In this document: one piece after another, positions 11,823 to 21,173 of the stretch | How the letters are laid out: each line of letters starts with the position of its first letter | How positions within the stretch are numbered: the stretch's first letter is position 1 | Assembly (NCBI RefSeq): GCF_963169125.1 | Contig: NC_084794.1 | Span: 75,675,665-75,739,664 of the forward strand | Source of the DNA: Humulus lupulus | Lineage: Eukaryota; Streptophyta; Magnoliopsida; Rosales; Cannabaceae | Length of the DNA stretch: 64,000 bases | Direction of reading: 5' to 3' | Position numbers and translations under genes: made by a program | Notes under the pieces: generated by a model | The model's database searches: none | Seen by the model: only the letters and a program-made list of their open reading frames with translations | What the model was told of the DNA's origin: nothing

Positions 11823-12417
11823 TTACTTGTCTCCTTTCTTCTTCTTACTCCCTTCCACATCAAGAATATTCCAATCATTCTTCTTCCTCTTGAAAGAGGT
11901 ATCATCAGAAGGGTGCACTGTAGTTGGTGTTGTCGAGCTCGCAATTGAGTTTGTATTCATTGTTGTATTTATAGGGGCTGGAGGTGCCACCTATAGTTCT
12001 GACCTGGTCTCCTCTACCTTAATGAATCTTTAGGCTTGGTCTATAAATTCCATTAAGGTTTGAAGTGGTTTTCGTTGCAGGTCATCCCAAAGGGCGCTTC
12101 CTAGTAGGATTCCAGCTCAGATGGCGATTAGGTGGCTAAGGACGTCAACATCTCGTGCTCTAGACGCCTCAATATTGAATCTCCCAATATACTTTTTTGA
12201 GAGATTCCCCTGGTTGTTGCTTGATATTGGCCAAAGATGAAGCCTCAGGCTTAATACTTTTTGCAGCTCGAAACTGCTTTAGAAAATCCTTGAATAATTG
12301 TTCCCACGAAGAAATAGAATGTTTTTGGAACTTTTCAAACCAAGTCTTTGATGCTCCTATAAGAGTTGTTGGGAACAACATTGTTGACTTGTTTTTTCGT
12401 GAACTTGCATAGAACAA
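11823..12417 (-). pseudogene. Gypsy element E: gag core domain
   Basis: The minus-strand frame 12417-12169 has LFPTTLIGASKTWFEKFQKHSISSW, EQLFKDFLKQFRAAKS and IKQQPGESLKKVY, the conserved core of the retrotransposon gag family (PF03732). In shifted frames, sequence to 11823 continues with a gag-like linker, and the frame resumes at 1666 beyond copia C1. The N-terminal gag is cut at about 12417 by the LTR of element F. Confidence 0.75.
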
Positions 12418-13395
12418 TGAATGAAGATTTGTTTTATGTGTAAAATCTGGAGTGGAATCTTGGTTGTGAATAGTGAACCAAAAAACGATAAATGATTGCT
12501 ATAATAAATGAAAGAGACAAAGGTTTATAGTGGTTCAACCCCAAAAAAATGAGCAACGTCTACTTTAGTCAGTATTATTGATGATGAACTATGAACCCTC
12601 AAGAACAAGTACAGTGAGTTCGATCTTGTTCTTGGGGCAATTACAACAATGGAGAATGAAAGCTCTCTTGAAGATGAATAGTTATTGATTTAATGAGCAA
12701 ATTAGCCAACTTCTCCTATATCTCGATCGATCTGACCCTCTCCCTTTCTTGCATCTTGATTTGCACTATTTATAGCCATAGAGATGGGAAGTGCTGATGG
12801 TGCCAACCTGTTTCCCGATCAGGCTAATTTTTGGTACACTTGGACAAAGGCAGGTTTCTGCCTCACAAAAAATGGTAATCTGATGTCTCATGTTCCTTTA
12901 AAAGTTGAAGGCGCACTCTGGTGTTGGAGAAGGCTCGTGTGGTGAGGGCCACCAGCGACCGGCGAGGTCCTCTAGAAATCATTTAGAACTCCTCACGACT
13001 AGCTTAGGCTTATGGTGTGTACTCGATGCACTTAATTGCGGGAGATGGATCAGGTGTCGAGGGCCACTGAGGATTAGCTAGAGCTCTTGCGATCGGATAG
13101 CTCCTCTGATGATTGGCTAGCACTTTTTGCAATTAGCTTGCACCTGAATGGATAGCATGATTGGTTGGCGCGACTGGCTAGGGCCATCGGCTGGAAATCA
13201 TCCCTCCTATAGTTGGCGATTGGCTAGGGCTATTGGCTACCACTTTACTTCACATGATGGGAGGAGTAGGCTTGTGTTGGTGAGATCCTTTTATGCATAA
13301 GTGGTGAGGGAATGATGGGGGTCATCCTCCTAGGTGAGCAATGGTGACTGTGGTGTCTTGCCACTTCACGGCAGTGCCAAAATTTGTGTTTGACA
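12418..13395 (-). repeat. 3' LTR of Tat-type element F
   Basis: On the minus strand it runs TGTCAAACAC...CTTCATTCA (TG...CA). A minus-strand TATA box (CTATGGCTATAAATAGTGC) lies near 12765-12783. The segment TTTATAGTGGTTCAACCCC (12517-12535) also occurs at the same relative place in the LTRs of element B, so the families are related. A polypurine tract abuts the right edge (13396-13410). The GATTGGCTAGGGC motif recurs irregularly at about 13080-13240. Interruption of E gag at the left edge suggests F inserted into E. Confidence 0.75.
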
Positions 13396-13410
13396 TTTGT
13401 CCCCCAAGTC
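13396..13410 (-). other. Polypurine tract of element F
   Basis: The minus strand reads GACTTGGGGGACAAA immediately before the LTR start TGTCAAAC. This is the plus-strand primer site expected just upstream of a 3' LTR and fixes the orientation of F. The same placement and core (CTTGGGGGRNAAA) are seen in elements B (19593-19605) and H (50261-50272). Confidence 0.8.
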
Positions 13411-15080
13411 AGGCTCCATGATGGCATGAGGCTGACTTGAATCACCAAGGGACTGTCTACTTGCTTTTTCCTGTTACTTTGTGGTCCACGGGTTCTTCTC
13501 GACTTGAACTCTTTGTGCTCTGCACTGTTGGTATGACATAGTTCTTGAAGTGCAGTAGGGGTCCTTGGTTCTTCGAGCGATGGCTTGTCACGGTTATTTC
13601 CATTTGCGCTGAACTTGCGATCATTTGGATTCTTCGTGTGGCACAGGCTTGTGCTAGTTTTGCATTCTAATAAGTCGATACTGTCCTTGGTCACACATTC
13701 TCAGGTAATCTACTTCTCAGTAGTCTTTCACTGAGCGAGTGACGAGGCGACTGAAAAGATGAAACTTTAGTGCCTACTCCAAGATAATTGATGACCCGAG
13801 GTTCGTGTGTCGACTGTGGTGAGCTCAGGAGTTGCCCTTGCTTGACATCTTTAAACCTTTCCTTTTTTGGGAATTTCCTCGGGCGTCGTATTTTTTTTTT
13901 CCGGCAAACATTAGAGTGTCTCCCCTTTTGGGTCTTTTCATCAGCAATGACAACGAGCCACCTACGCGCATGGTCTTTACTAGCTGAAGGAGGGGTCTTT
14001 AATCTTTATAGATGCTTTCAAGGAGACCATTTTAGCCATCTCCAGTGGCGGCTTAGGGATTGATGGGCTTTCACCTTCCTTCCTCTCTCGTGGTGCCATC
14101 GACGTGCTAAACCCATTGACTTTAAGCAACTAGCGAGTCCATTCTCCACTCATCTCCTTTGCCCTGGTAAGATACTTACCTCCTTTATTTTGCCCATCAA
14201 GATTACTCTGCCTAATTTTCGCTTGTATCCCAATACATGAGCCCTAGATTTTCCTTTTTAAATTCCTTCATTCTTTTCTACACCCACAAAATTGGATTTA
14301 TAATTTGATGGTCTTGGTGGATTTGGGATTGCTCTTTCCAATTAGTGGGTCGTCTTGGTCTGCCATAGAGCGATTTTTGGTACATAGGTTCCCCAAATCA
14401 ATTTTGGGGGCTGATCGAGTGGTTGACCTCCTCGACAAAAGGCGGCGGCGCACTACTCGTTCCCTCAAGGCCTTTTTTTTGAAACTAGACATAGGCTGGA
14501 AAAAGTACTGATAAAACCCCCATTTCTTTAGCAGAGAATGAACAACATTGAGCTAGGACGAAATCTCTTTCCTTTCAAAGATTGCTGCTTGAAACGAAGT
14601 CTGAATCCTCCAGATACACAATACCCTTTCTGGGGACGTATACTTTTATTGAAGAATTCGGCATAACTCGATGGAAATCCTTGATTGATTTCGGAAGGGG
14701 AGTAAAAGAGTTCAACACTATGCTCATTTTGTAGATCTATGATTTCAGGGTAAAGGATTTTTTCTTGGGTGCGCAAGGACACAAGGGCTCAAGGCGAGGG
14801 CGCGAGGATTACGGTGCAGGCCCTCCAAGACGAACGGATCGGCTAGCGTGAAAAGGCATGAGGGCACAAATGCTCGAGGAGATGGTGCAAGCCCTCCGAG
14901 TCAAGGGGAATGAAGATGGTGTGTGGTGCTAGGGCGGGCCCTTAGAGATGAGGGGATTGGCGAAAGAACAAGGGCACGAGGGCTTGAAAAGAACTTTGGA
15001 TGGTGACCCTTTGTATGTTGTTTTTTTCAAGTATCCTCATGGAGTAGTGGTTTCTAGAGAATGTTGCTAGCTAGGCCGTC
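13411..15080 (+). other. Leader/intron region of the F aORF with unexplained inserts
   Basis: It occupies the position of the aORF promoter and leader intron in element B. No family domain is recognised. It contains a 254 bp minus-strand open frame of unknown origin (14528-14782) and a GC-rich, loosely repetitive tract at about 14775-15000 (units like GGGCACGAGGGCTCGAGG). Open frames at 13788-14063 and 14298-14511 have no recognisable similarity and look like chance. Confidence 0.4.
14528..14782 (-). other. Unidentified open frame, 84 aa
   Basis: The minus-strand frame encodes a protein-like stretch (YPEIIDLQNEHSVELFYSPS, then GGFRLRFKQQSLKGKRFRPS) without low complexity. I do not recognise it. 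Its composition differs from the GC-rich sequence to its right. It could be a transferred fragment, for example organellar DNA, or chance. Confidence 0.25.
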
Positions 15081-16690
15081 ATGATCCCTCAGAAACCTCC
15101 TCGAGATCAGGCCCAACTGAGGTGGGGAGCAGTCCACCCAGTTATAGTGGATTCGAGGTCATCCTCTAGCGATGACTCTACCGAGGTTTTTTGGCAAGTC
15201 CACGATACAGTTCCTTCGCCAATCGTGGGTAATTTTAGTAACCTTCAATCCGACATCACTGAGGCCCAGTTGAATTAGATGATCGCCCATCACAGCTTAT
15301 CAAACAGGTCCAAGTATAGGCATCCCAGGCCTGGTAAGCGCGCTGACTATCCCCCCGAGGGTGCAAGGCGTGGAGTCCCGGGCATTGCGATCCTGGGGCC
15401 ATATTCCTACTACATGATTATTTACACAGATTTGTTGTTTATTTTCAGGTGGTGCAATTTCAGTTTTCTCTGAATGCCTATCAATTATTATTAGGCTCAA
15501 CATATTGCTTAGGTCCATTGGTTGGGAACCTTCTACGCCCCATGAGATTCACTACCTTTACCACCTTCAGTTCAATCCAAAAGGGAGGAGAACCGACTTC
15601 TACCTTCTCTGCAATTAGAATGGTGTGCCCCCATTGGTAGTTACTAGAAGATTAGTCGGGGAGCATGCCTACAGATATTTTTTAGCAAGGGTATCAATTT
15701 CATCCACAAGGCCTTCTGGAAAGTTTGTGAATTAACTCACTCCCTACTTTATGAAATATTGTTTTGAAATTATGGCACGCCACTCTAACATATGGGCATG
15801 GGAGCCCTCGCCAATGGCCGCCGACGATCTCCTTATGTAATTCATCTTTTGGGCCTTCTCTTAGGGATATGATGGGTACTTAATGCCCATTTGTTGCTGA
15901 TGTTATTTATCTAACTAAATTTATGGTGTCATGATTTTACTTCTGCATTGTGAAACTGACTATTTTTTTTTTTTGGGTTGCAGGTGCCATGGATCCGTCA
16001 AAGTATGTCACCTGACCATCAACCATCTGAGAGAGGCCCGAGAAGAAGACAAATCGGCCCTCATCCCAGGACCAGTCGCGAGGGAAAGTTAAAAAAGTTT
16101 GGATCCACCCGATGGTTGCTACATCCACCTCCCGCAACGGAGACCAACATCGTGCCGACATCTTCGAAGCTGCCTCCTCCTATGCCCCTTTAGGTTGGGA
16201 TTGACATGGCAAAAGGGATGCTAGATTCCATGGCATTAGGCCTTCGCAAACTCCACAGCTGCCCATTGGGGACCCCGAGCTCTTCTCTTGACTTATCCCG
16301 TTAGCAGATGGAGAACACTATCATGATAACTACTTTGACTTGTCTTCTTTCCTTCCCCTTACTTTTCCTTTTATAGTCATTCTCCTTTTATAGTCATTCT
16401 CCTGGCTATTTTTCTTTTCAGGCACTGTTGACGGTGGTGAACTTTTATTTACAACTTGAAAGGGAGTTTGAGGGCTTTGGAAGACACGTTCAGACCTCGA
16501 GAGAGCTCATTTATACCTTAAGAGTACCATTTCCGCCCTTGCTACCATGGAACAAGAACTTGCAAAGGCTTGCTCTACCTGTGAGGAAGCCAACAGAGTT
16601 GCAGACCAAGCTTCTAGAGGCCATCACTTGGAAGGCCCCAGCTGAACCTCGTCGATGTGATGCACATAGAGTAATGTGGAAAGCATCATG
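15081..16690 (+). pseudogene. Element F antisense ORF (putative gypsy-type transposon protein), decayed
   Basis: Plus strand, opposite to the element. 15081-15278 starts MIPQKPPRDQAQ. A next piece has YRHPRPGKRADYPPEGA (15279-15373). After a likely acceptor TTATTTTCAG (15437-15446) comes VVQFQFSLNAYQLLLG, then, one frame over, HEIHYLYHLQFNPKGRRTDF, resembling the 'NAILGLSALY...LFDLKTNPSQRNSGYF' block of the B and A copies (PF04195-like). Another acceptor (TTTTTGGGTTGCAG, near 15971-15984) precedes a basic segment. A last exon after CTTTTCAG (near 16422) has coiled-coil sequence (LATMEQELAKACSTCEEANR). Stops and frameshifts show it is dead. Confidence 0.65.
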
Positions 16691-16730
16691 AAGGATAATT
16701 ACTCAAGTGGGCAATGTTCAGTCCCACTTG

Positions 16731-16975
16731 AGTGGTGTACTAGGTACTGGGGGAGTATTAAGCCAAGGGACTTAGGATGGTGCAGTACCTGAACAAGGTG
16801 AAGGGCTTGTTGGCATAGTTCAAGAAATACTCAATTACACAAGTGCCGAGGGAGCAAATTGCCAACGCTGATGCCTTAGCCAAGCTTGCCAGTGCAAAAG
16901 ATGCGGACACTCTTAATGTTGTTCCCGTTGAATACTTGGCGGAAAGAAGCATTGCCAAGCAAGAGGCAAATGTAT
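16731..16975 (+). pseudogene. Element A RNase H fragment; integrase deleted
   Basis: It encodes LRMVQYLNKVKGLLA, one stop, then FKKYSITQVPREQIANADALAKLASAKDADTLNVVPVEYLAE, the C-terminal end of a gypsy RNase H. It matches B 26990-26740 on the other strand. After AAGCAAGAGGCA the sequence jumps straight to AATGTA...AATTATCTATGTAACAACC, which in B lies beyond the integrase. The whole integrase is therefore absent, with GCA shared at the join. Confidence 0.8.
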
Positions 16976-17089
16976 TTTTTTCGAATTATCTATGTAACAA
17001 CCATTGTGCTTCAATGAATGAATGAATTTAATTTCTTAAGTTTCATTTAATTTTGTAAATTTCTTCCATAAAGGGACTTGTCCTTTAGA

Positions 17090-18170
17090 CCTGTCAACCC
17101 CATCAGATCATGTTCAATTCTGGTCCTTGAGGGACCCATCGACCCATACAATCCAAAAGAGAGACAGGTCCTAGGACCTTGTCGTCAAGTTATCAGATCA
17201 TGTTCGATTCTAGTCCTTGAAGGACTTATCGACCCATAAGATCAAAACAAGAGACTAGTCCAAGGACCTTGTCGTCAAATCATGGATCATGTCCAATATT
17301 GGTGCTTGAGGAGCCTATCAACCCATACGATCCAAACGAGAGATAGGTCCTAGGACATTGTCACCAAATTTATGGATCATGTTCGATCTTGGTTCTTAAA
17401 GAGCCTATCGACCCATACGATCCAAAAGAGAGACAGGTCCTAGGACCTTGTCGCTAATATTATGGATCATGTTCAATCTTAGTTCTTGAGGAGCTTATCG
17501 ACCCATATGATCCATAAAAGAGATAGGTCCTAGGACCTAGTCACTAAATTTATGGATCATGTTCGATCTTGGTTCTTGAGGAGTCTATCAACCCATACAA
17601 TCCAAACAAGTGACTGGTCTGAGGACCTTGTCGTCAACTTATTTGATAATGTTCGATCTTAGTTCTTGAGGAACCTATCGACCCACATGATCAATAAGAG
17701 AGATAGGGCCTAGGACCTTATCGTCAAACTATGGATCATGTTCTATCTTGGTTCTTAAGGAGCCTATCGACCCATACGATCCAAACAAGAGACTAGTTCG
17801 AGGACCTTGTTGCCAATTTAGTTGATCATGTACAGTCCTTGTTCTTGAGGAACCTATCGACCTATACGATCAACAAAATAGACTAGTCCAAGGACCAGTC
17901 GCCATTATTTGATCATGTTCAATCCTGGTTCTTGAGGAACCTATCGACCCATATGATCAACAAAAGAGACTGGTCTGAGGACCAATTGCCATTATTTGAT
18001 CACGCTCGATCCTAGTTCTTGAGGAACCTATCAACCCATACGATCAAAAAATAGACTAGTCTGAAGACTAGTCGCCATCATCGGATCATAATCGAATCTG
18101 GTAATCGAGGGACCGATTGATAATTTGATCTAAGACTCGTTATAGGCTCAATTAGCCCATCTTGACCTAG
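17090..18170 (+). repeat. Tandem array in the element A 3' UTR (about 12 units of 86-90 bp)
   Basis: GATCATGTTCGATC-type starts recur at about 17106, 17196, 17285, 17375, 17465, 17555, 17645, 17734, 17824, 17911, 17998 and 18084, giving spacings of 86-90 bp. Each unit holds TTCTTGAGGAGCCTATCGAC, CCATACGATCC and GAGACAGGTCCTAGGACC. The same array lies in B at 24590-25345 in opposite orientation. Tat/Ogre elements are known to carry such arrays in the hypervariable 3' UTR. Confidence 0.9.
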
Positions 18171-18216
18171 TTGGTCCAACTTAGACACTTATGTCTACAA
18201 CCATTATAACGAGTAC

Positions 18217-18411
18217 ATGAGAGATTACGTAGATCGTGATCGACACTTGCTACACAATCTGTATCTGTGTAAAGGTATCATTACTACTGAGTATGAAACC
18301 ATCACACGACTACCAATGAGGGACAAGCATTTGTTGCATGCATCATTGGATGAAAAGGATAGTACTATGTGTCTAAATGCTCGAAGCAAGCCATGGTCAA
18401 GTAGCAAGTGA
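18217..18411 (+). other. Small open frame downstream of the repeat array (element A copy)
   Basis: A 64 aa frame beginning MRDYVDRDRHLLHNLYLC and ending SKPWSSSK. The inverted copy in B (24304-24567) is open over the same stretch with the same stop and differs at about eight residues. No known domain is recognised. Most differences between the copies change the amino acid, which does not argue for coding constraint, so it may be conserved only as part of the 3' UTR. Confidence 0.35.
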
Positions 18412-18548
18412 CCAAGAATTTTTAAACCCATGATCACTCGGGGGTCATGTAGTACATACTGATTAGGGTATACACAAGCAATGAGGGTGTGACCTTATGT
18501 ACTATGAAAGCTCAAGTTTTTCTATGACATTTGTCCAACATATCTTCA

Positions 18549-19592
18549 TGTTGATCTGTGAAATTGGACAACGGTCATATGTATAGTATACGACACTTTT
18601 TGAATGAAATAAATTTAATAAATGACAGAGTACAATTATCTTAAGTAAACACAAAGGAATTTTATAGTGGTTCAACCCTGTTATAATGAACAGTAATAAA
18701 CAAATCCACTTAGTCTTCAGTATTGAATTACTTGGTCGACAATTACAAGTACGAACTGATGAGTTCTCTCGTGAAAAATATTTTTCTCCCAAAATTTTAG
18801 AAAAAGAGATCCCTTGAAATGAAGCCCTGAGTCCTTTATTTATAGTACCCAGGGGCTGTTATATGACCAATTTTACTGGGATCGTGGTTTGGTACACGAT
18901 TATCAGGTATTGGAGATACATGTCCACCTCCCCATGATTATGAGATCACGGGTCTCCTTATTGTTTCTCTAGATCGTGGTGGATTATGCACGATAGAAAC
19001 CTCTGAGGAAGATGTTAAGTCTCTGTTTGTATGTGAGGCTTAGGTGCTAGGCCCAACGGCTCGAGCTTGGGTGCTAGGTCTATGACCTTTTGGGTGCTGG
19101 ACCTATTGATCCTCTAGGTGCTAGGCCTGTGACCTTCTGGGTGCTAGGCCTGTTGATCTCAGTTTGAATGAGAGTGAGTATTTCTCAGTGAAGTGTACTT
19201 GGGGGTTTGAGCCGACCACCCTATGAAGAATAGGGTGGGCCGACCACGCAGGTGGTTCTTGAGCGGGTCAGGTCATCCACCCTAGGGGTTGGGGTCAGGC
19301 CGACCAACCCTAGGGATCCTTGGACATACTGGGGTCGACCACCCCTGGGGTAAAGTTCAGGTCGATTAGCCCTAGGGATCTTGGGCCTGCTTAGGCCGAC
19401 CATCCCTAGGGGTAGGGGTCAGGCCAACCATCCCTAGGGGGTTTAGGCTTGGTAGACTTCCCCATAGGTCCTAGACCTATCTTTTTTGCTCGTCGGTCTT
19501 TGCTTAATACTTTGTCATTTTTTCCCTGATTTGTGATGTCACGTGTCACATTGTCATTCACCATGTCATCCTCGTATTTTTTAGGGATAACA
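18549..19592 (-). repeat. Element B 3' LTR
   Basis: The minus strand starts TGTTATCCC after the polypurine tract and ends AGATCAACA. A minus-strand TATA box (GTACTATAAATAAAGGAC) lies near 18832-18850. It aligns with 31360-32366; by eye roughly nine of ten bases agree over the first 300. Its right third (19205-19445) contains repeated GGCCGACCACCCCTAGGGG-like units. Confidence 0.9.
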
Positions 19593-19605
19593 TTTTCCCC
19601 CCAAG
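19593..19605 (-). other. Polypurine tract of element B
   Basis: The minus strand reads CTTGGGGGGAAAA directly before the LTR start TGTTATCCC. Its position and composition are those of a plus-strand priming site. Confidence 0.85.
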
Positions 19606-20012
19606 TTTATTGTAATGTTTTCAACATTATGGTAAACTTGATCCCGACCCAAGAAGCATACCGTAGCAGTACTTAAATAGTCAAGTCCCTCAGGACATTA
19701 CATAGTACTTTTTTAAGTATCGATAATTTGCTCGGTACGAATTTTTTAAGGACAATTAGAAATTCCTAAAAATAATGAGGATTGTCAAGGAAATTTAAAT
19801 TCCTAAAAATATAACATATTTTTCACGGAATTTTAAGGTCCTAAAAATATACTTTATTTTATAAGGATATTAATTCCTAAAAATAAAAATATTTTTCAAG
19901 GAATTTTAATTCCTAAAAATATAGATATTTTTCAAGGAATTTAAATTGTAACCACAAACTATATCAAATATTTTTCAAGGAAATTTGAATTCCTAAGAAT
20001 ATCTTGTCTGCC

Positions 20013-21173
20013 AAGAGGTTATAAGTAGGTCTTCTCTTCTCATTCCTGCTTTATGGGCCACTTTCAAACAAGATCCATGTCTGATCTTTTCAGTTCCTCA
20101 TCAAACTCAGGTCTTTGGTAAGTACTTTCTTCTACTCCTAGCATCATTTAATTTAAATGTGCTTAGATTTATAAGAAACACTTTGCATTTTTGAGGAATT
20201 TTTGTCTCAATCTTCTTGTTTTGTTGTATCTTGATTCAAAATAATTTATTTACTTGAATCAAGATTTCTCTGTAAAATTCCTTAGTCTAGGTGATTTCCA
20301 GGGTAATAAACCCCAGACTGGACGATTTCCAGGAATGTAAGACCGTAGGCTCACCACTCACTAGTTCTGGCGATTTCTGGGACTCCAAACTCTAGTGCCT
20401 GCGATTTCCAGGGATAGGATCAAGTTTGGGCTGACGACCTCCATGGCACCCAATCTTGGGTTGAGTGCCTCTTGGCTTCTCCTTGTGCGATTTCAAGGCC
20501 TAGGAACAGGTTTGGGCTGAGCACCTTCAGAGTTTCCAACCTTTTCCTTATGCGATTTCAAGGCCTAGGAACAGGTTTGGGCCGAGCACCTCCAGGTCTC
20601 CCCTTCCCCAGCCTTAGGCCATTTCTAGGCTTAGACTTAGGGTTAGGACAACCACCCCTAGAGCTTCATGGGCTGAGTACTCCCTTTCCCTTCCCTTAGG
20701 CAATTTCCAGGCCTAGAATTAGGGCTAGGCTGACCATCCCTAGAGATTCACGGGCTAGGTACCTCCTTTCTCTTGCCTTAGGTGATTTTGAGGGATTCAG
20801 GGTGGTCGGCCGAAGCATAAGCCGACCACCTGGGACCCTAAAAATACTTTTTTCACCTCAATTGATCTCCTTGGGGGCCTTCCTTGTACTGTAAAAATTA
20901 CTTTTTCTGGAGACTTGAACGGTCCTCTGGCACTTTTCTAAGGCTTGCATCCCTGGGGTGGTAAGCCAACCACCTATGCCCCATTTTTCTTGCTTTTTAA
21001 TATGATTGATTCATGGTGTTCGACCCAGGCTTAGGCTCACTAGGCCGACCCCCTATACAGAATTTTACTTCTGATTTCTTCATTTTTACTCCTTGGTTCA
21101 TGGATATGTCCCCAGCTATTGGCTTCATTATGCTCTTTTACTAACTTTAATCTTCATTTTTCTTCCGTTGCAG
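20013..21173 (+). promoter_or_regulatory. Promoter, leader and leader intron of the B aORF
   Basis: On the plus strand, GGTTATAAGTAGG (20018-20030) is a TATA-like box conserved in element A (CCTACTTATAACCTC, 36045-36060). A strong donor GTAAGT follows at 20118-20123. The acceptor CTTCCGTTGCAG ends at 21173, directly before ATG, with a branch-point-like CTAAC near 21141. The intron contains a degenerate array of units with GCGATTTCCAGG (about 20285-20820) and GCCGACC motifs. The layout suggests the aORF has its own promoter and a leader intron of about 1.06 kb. Confidence 0.55.

Larger units (their letters stand above)
16731..18548 (+). mobile_element. Tat-type gypsy element A, left part (RNase H and 3' UTR)
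   Basis: Plus-strand remnant that begins abruptly inside RNase H and continues through a repeat-rich 3' UTR until element B interrupts it at 18549. Its other half resumes at 32367. It aligns over its whole length with the reverse complement of B (about 27000-26690 and 25455-24170). The left junction at about 16731 with element F is a truncation; no LTR end is visible there. Confidence 0.8.

Noticed and set aside
12197..12412. 71 aa plus-strand frame
   Set aside because: It is the shadow of the E gag core on the minus strand, which has clear family residues.
13245..13694. 149 aa minus-strand frame
   Set aside because: It crosses the F LTR boundary and the polypurine tract and has no domain; it is open by chance in GC-richer sequence.
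17090..18170. CRISPR-like or centromeric satellite array
   Set aside because: Units are contiguous without unique spacers and sit at the 3' UTR position of a Tat element, with the same array in B.
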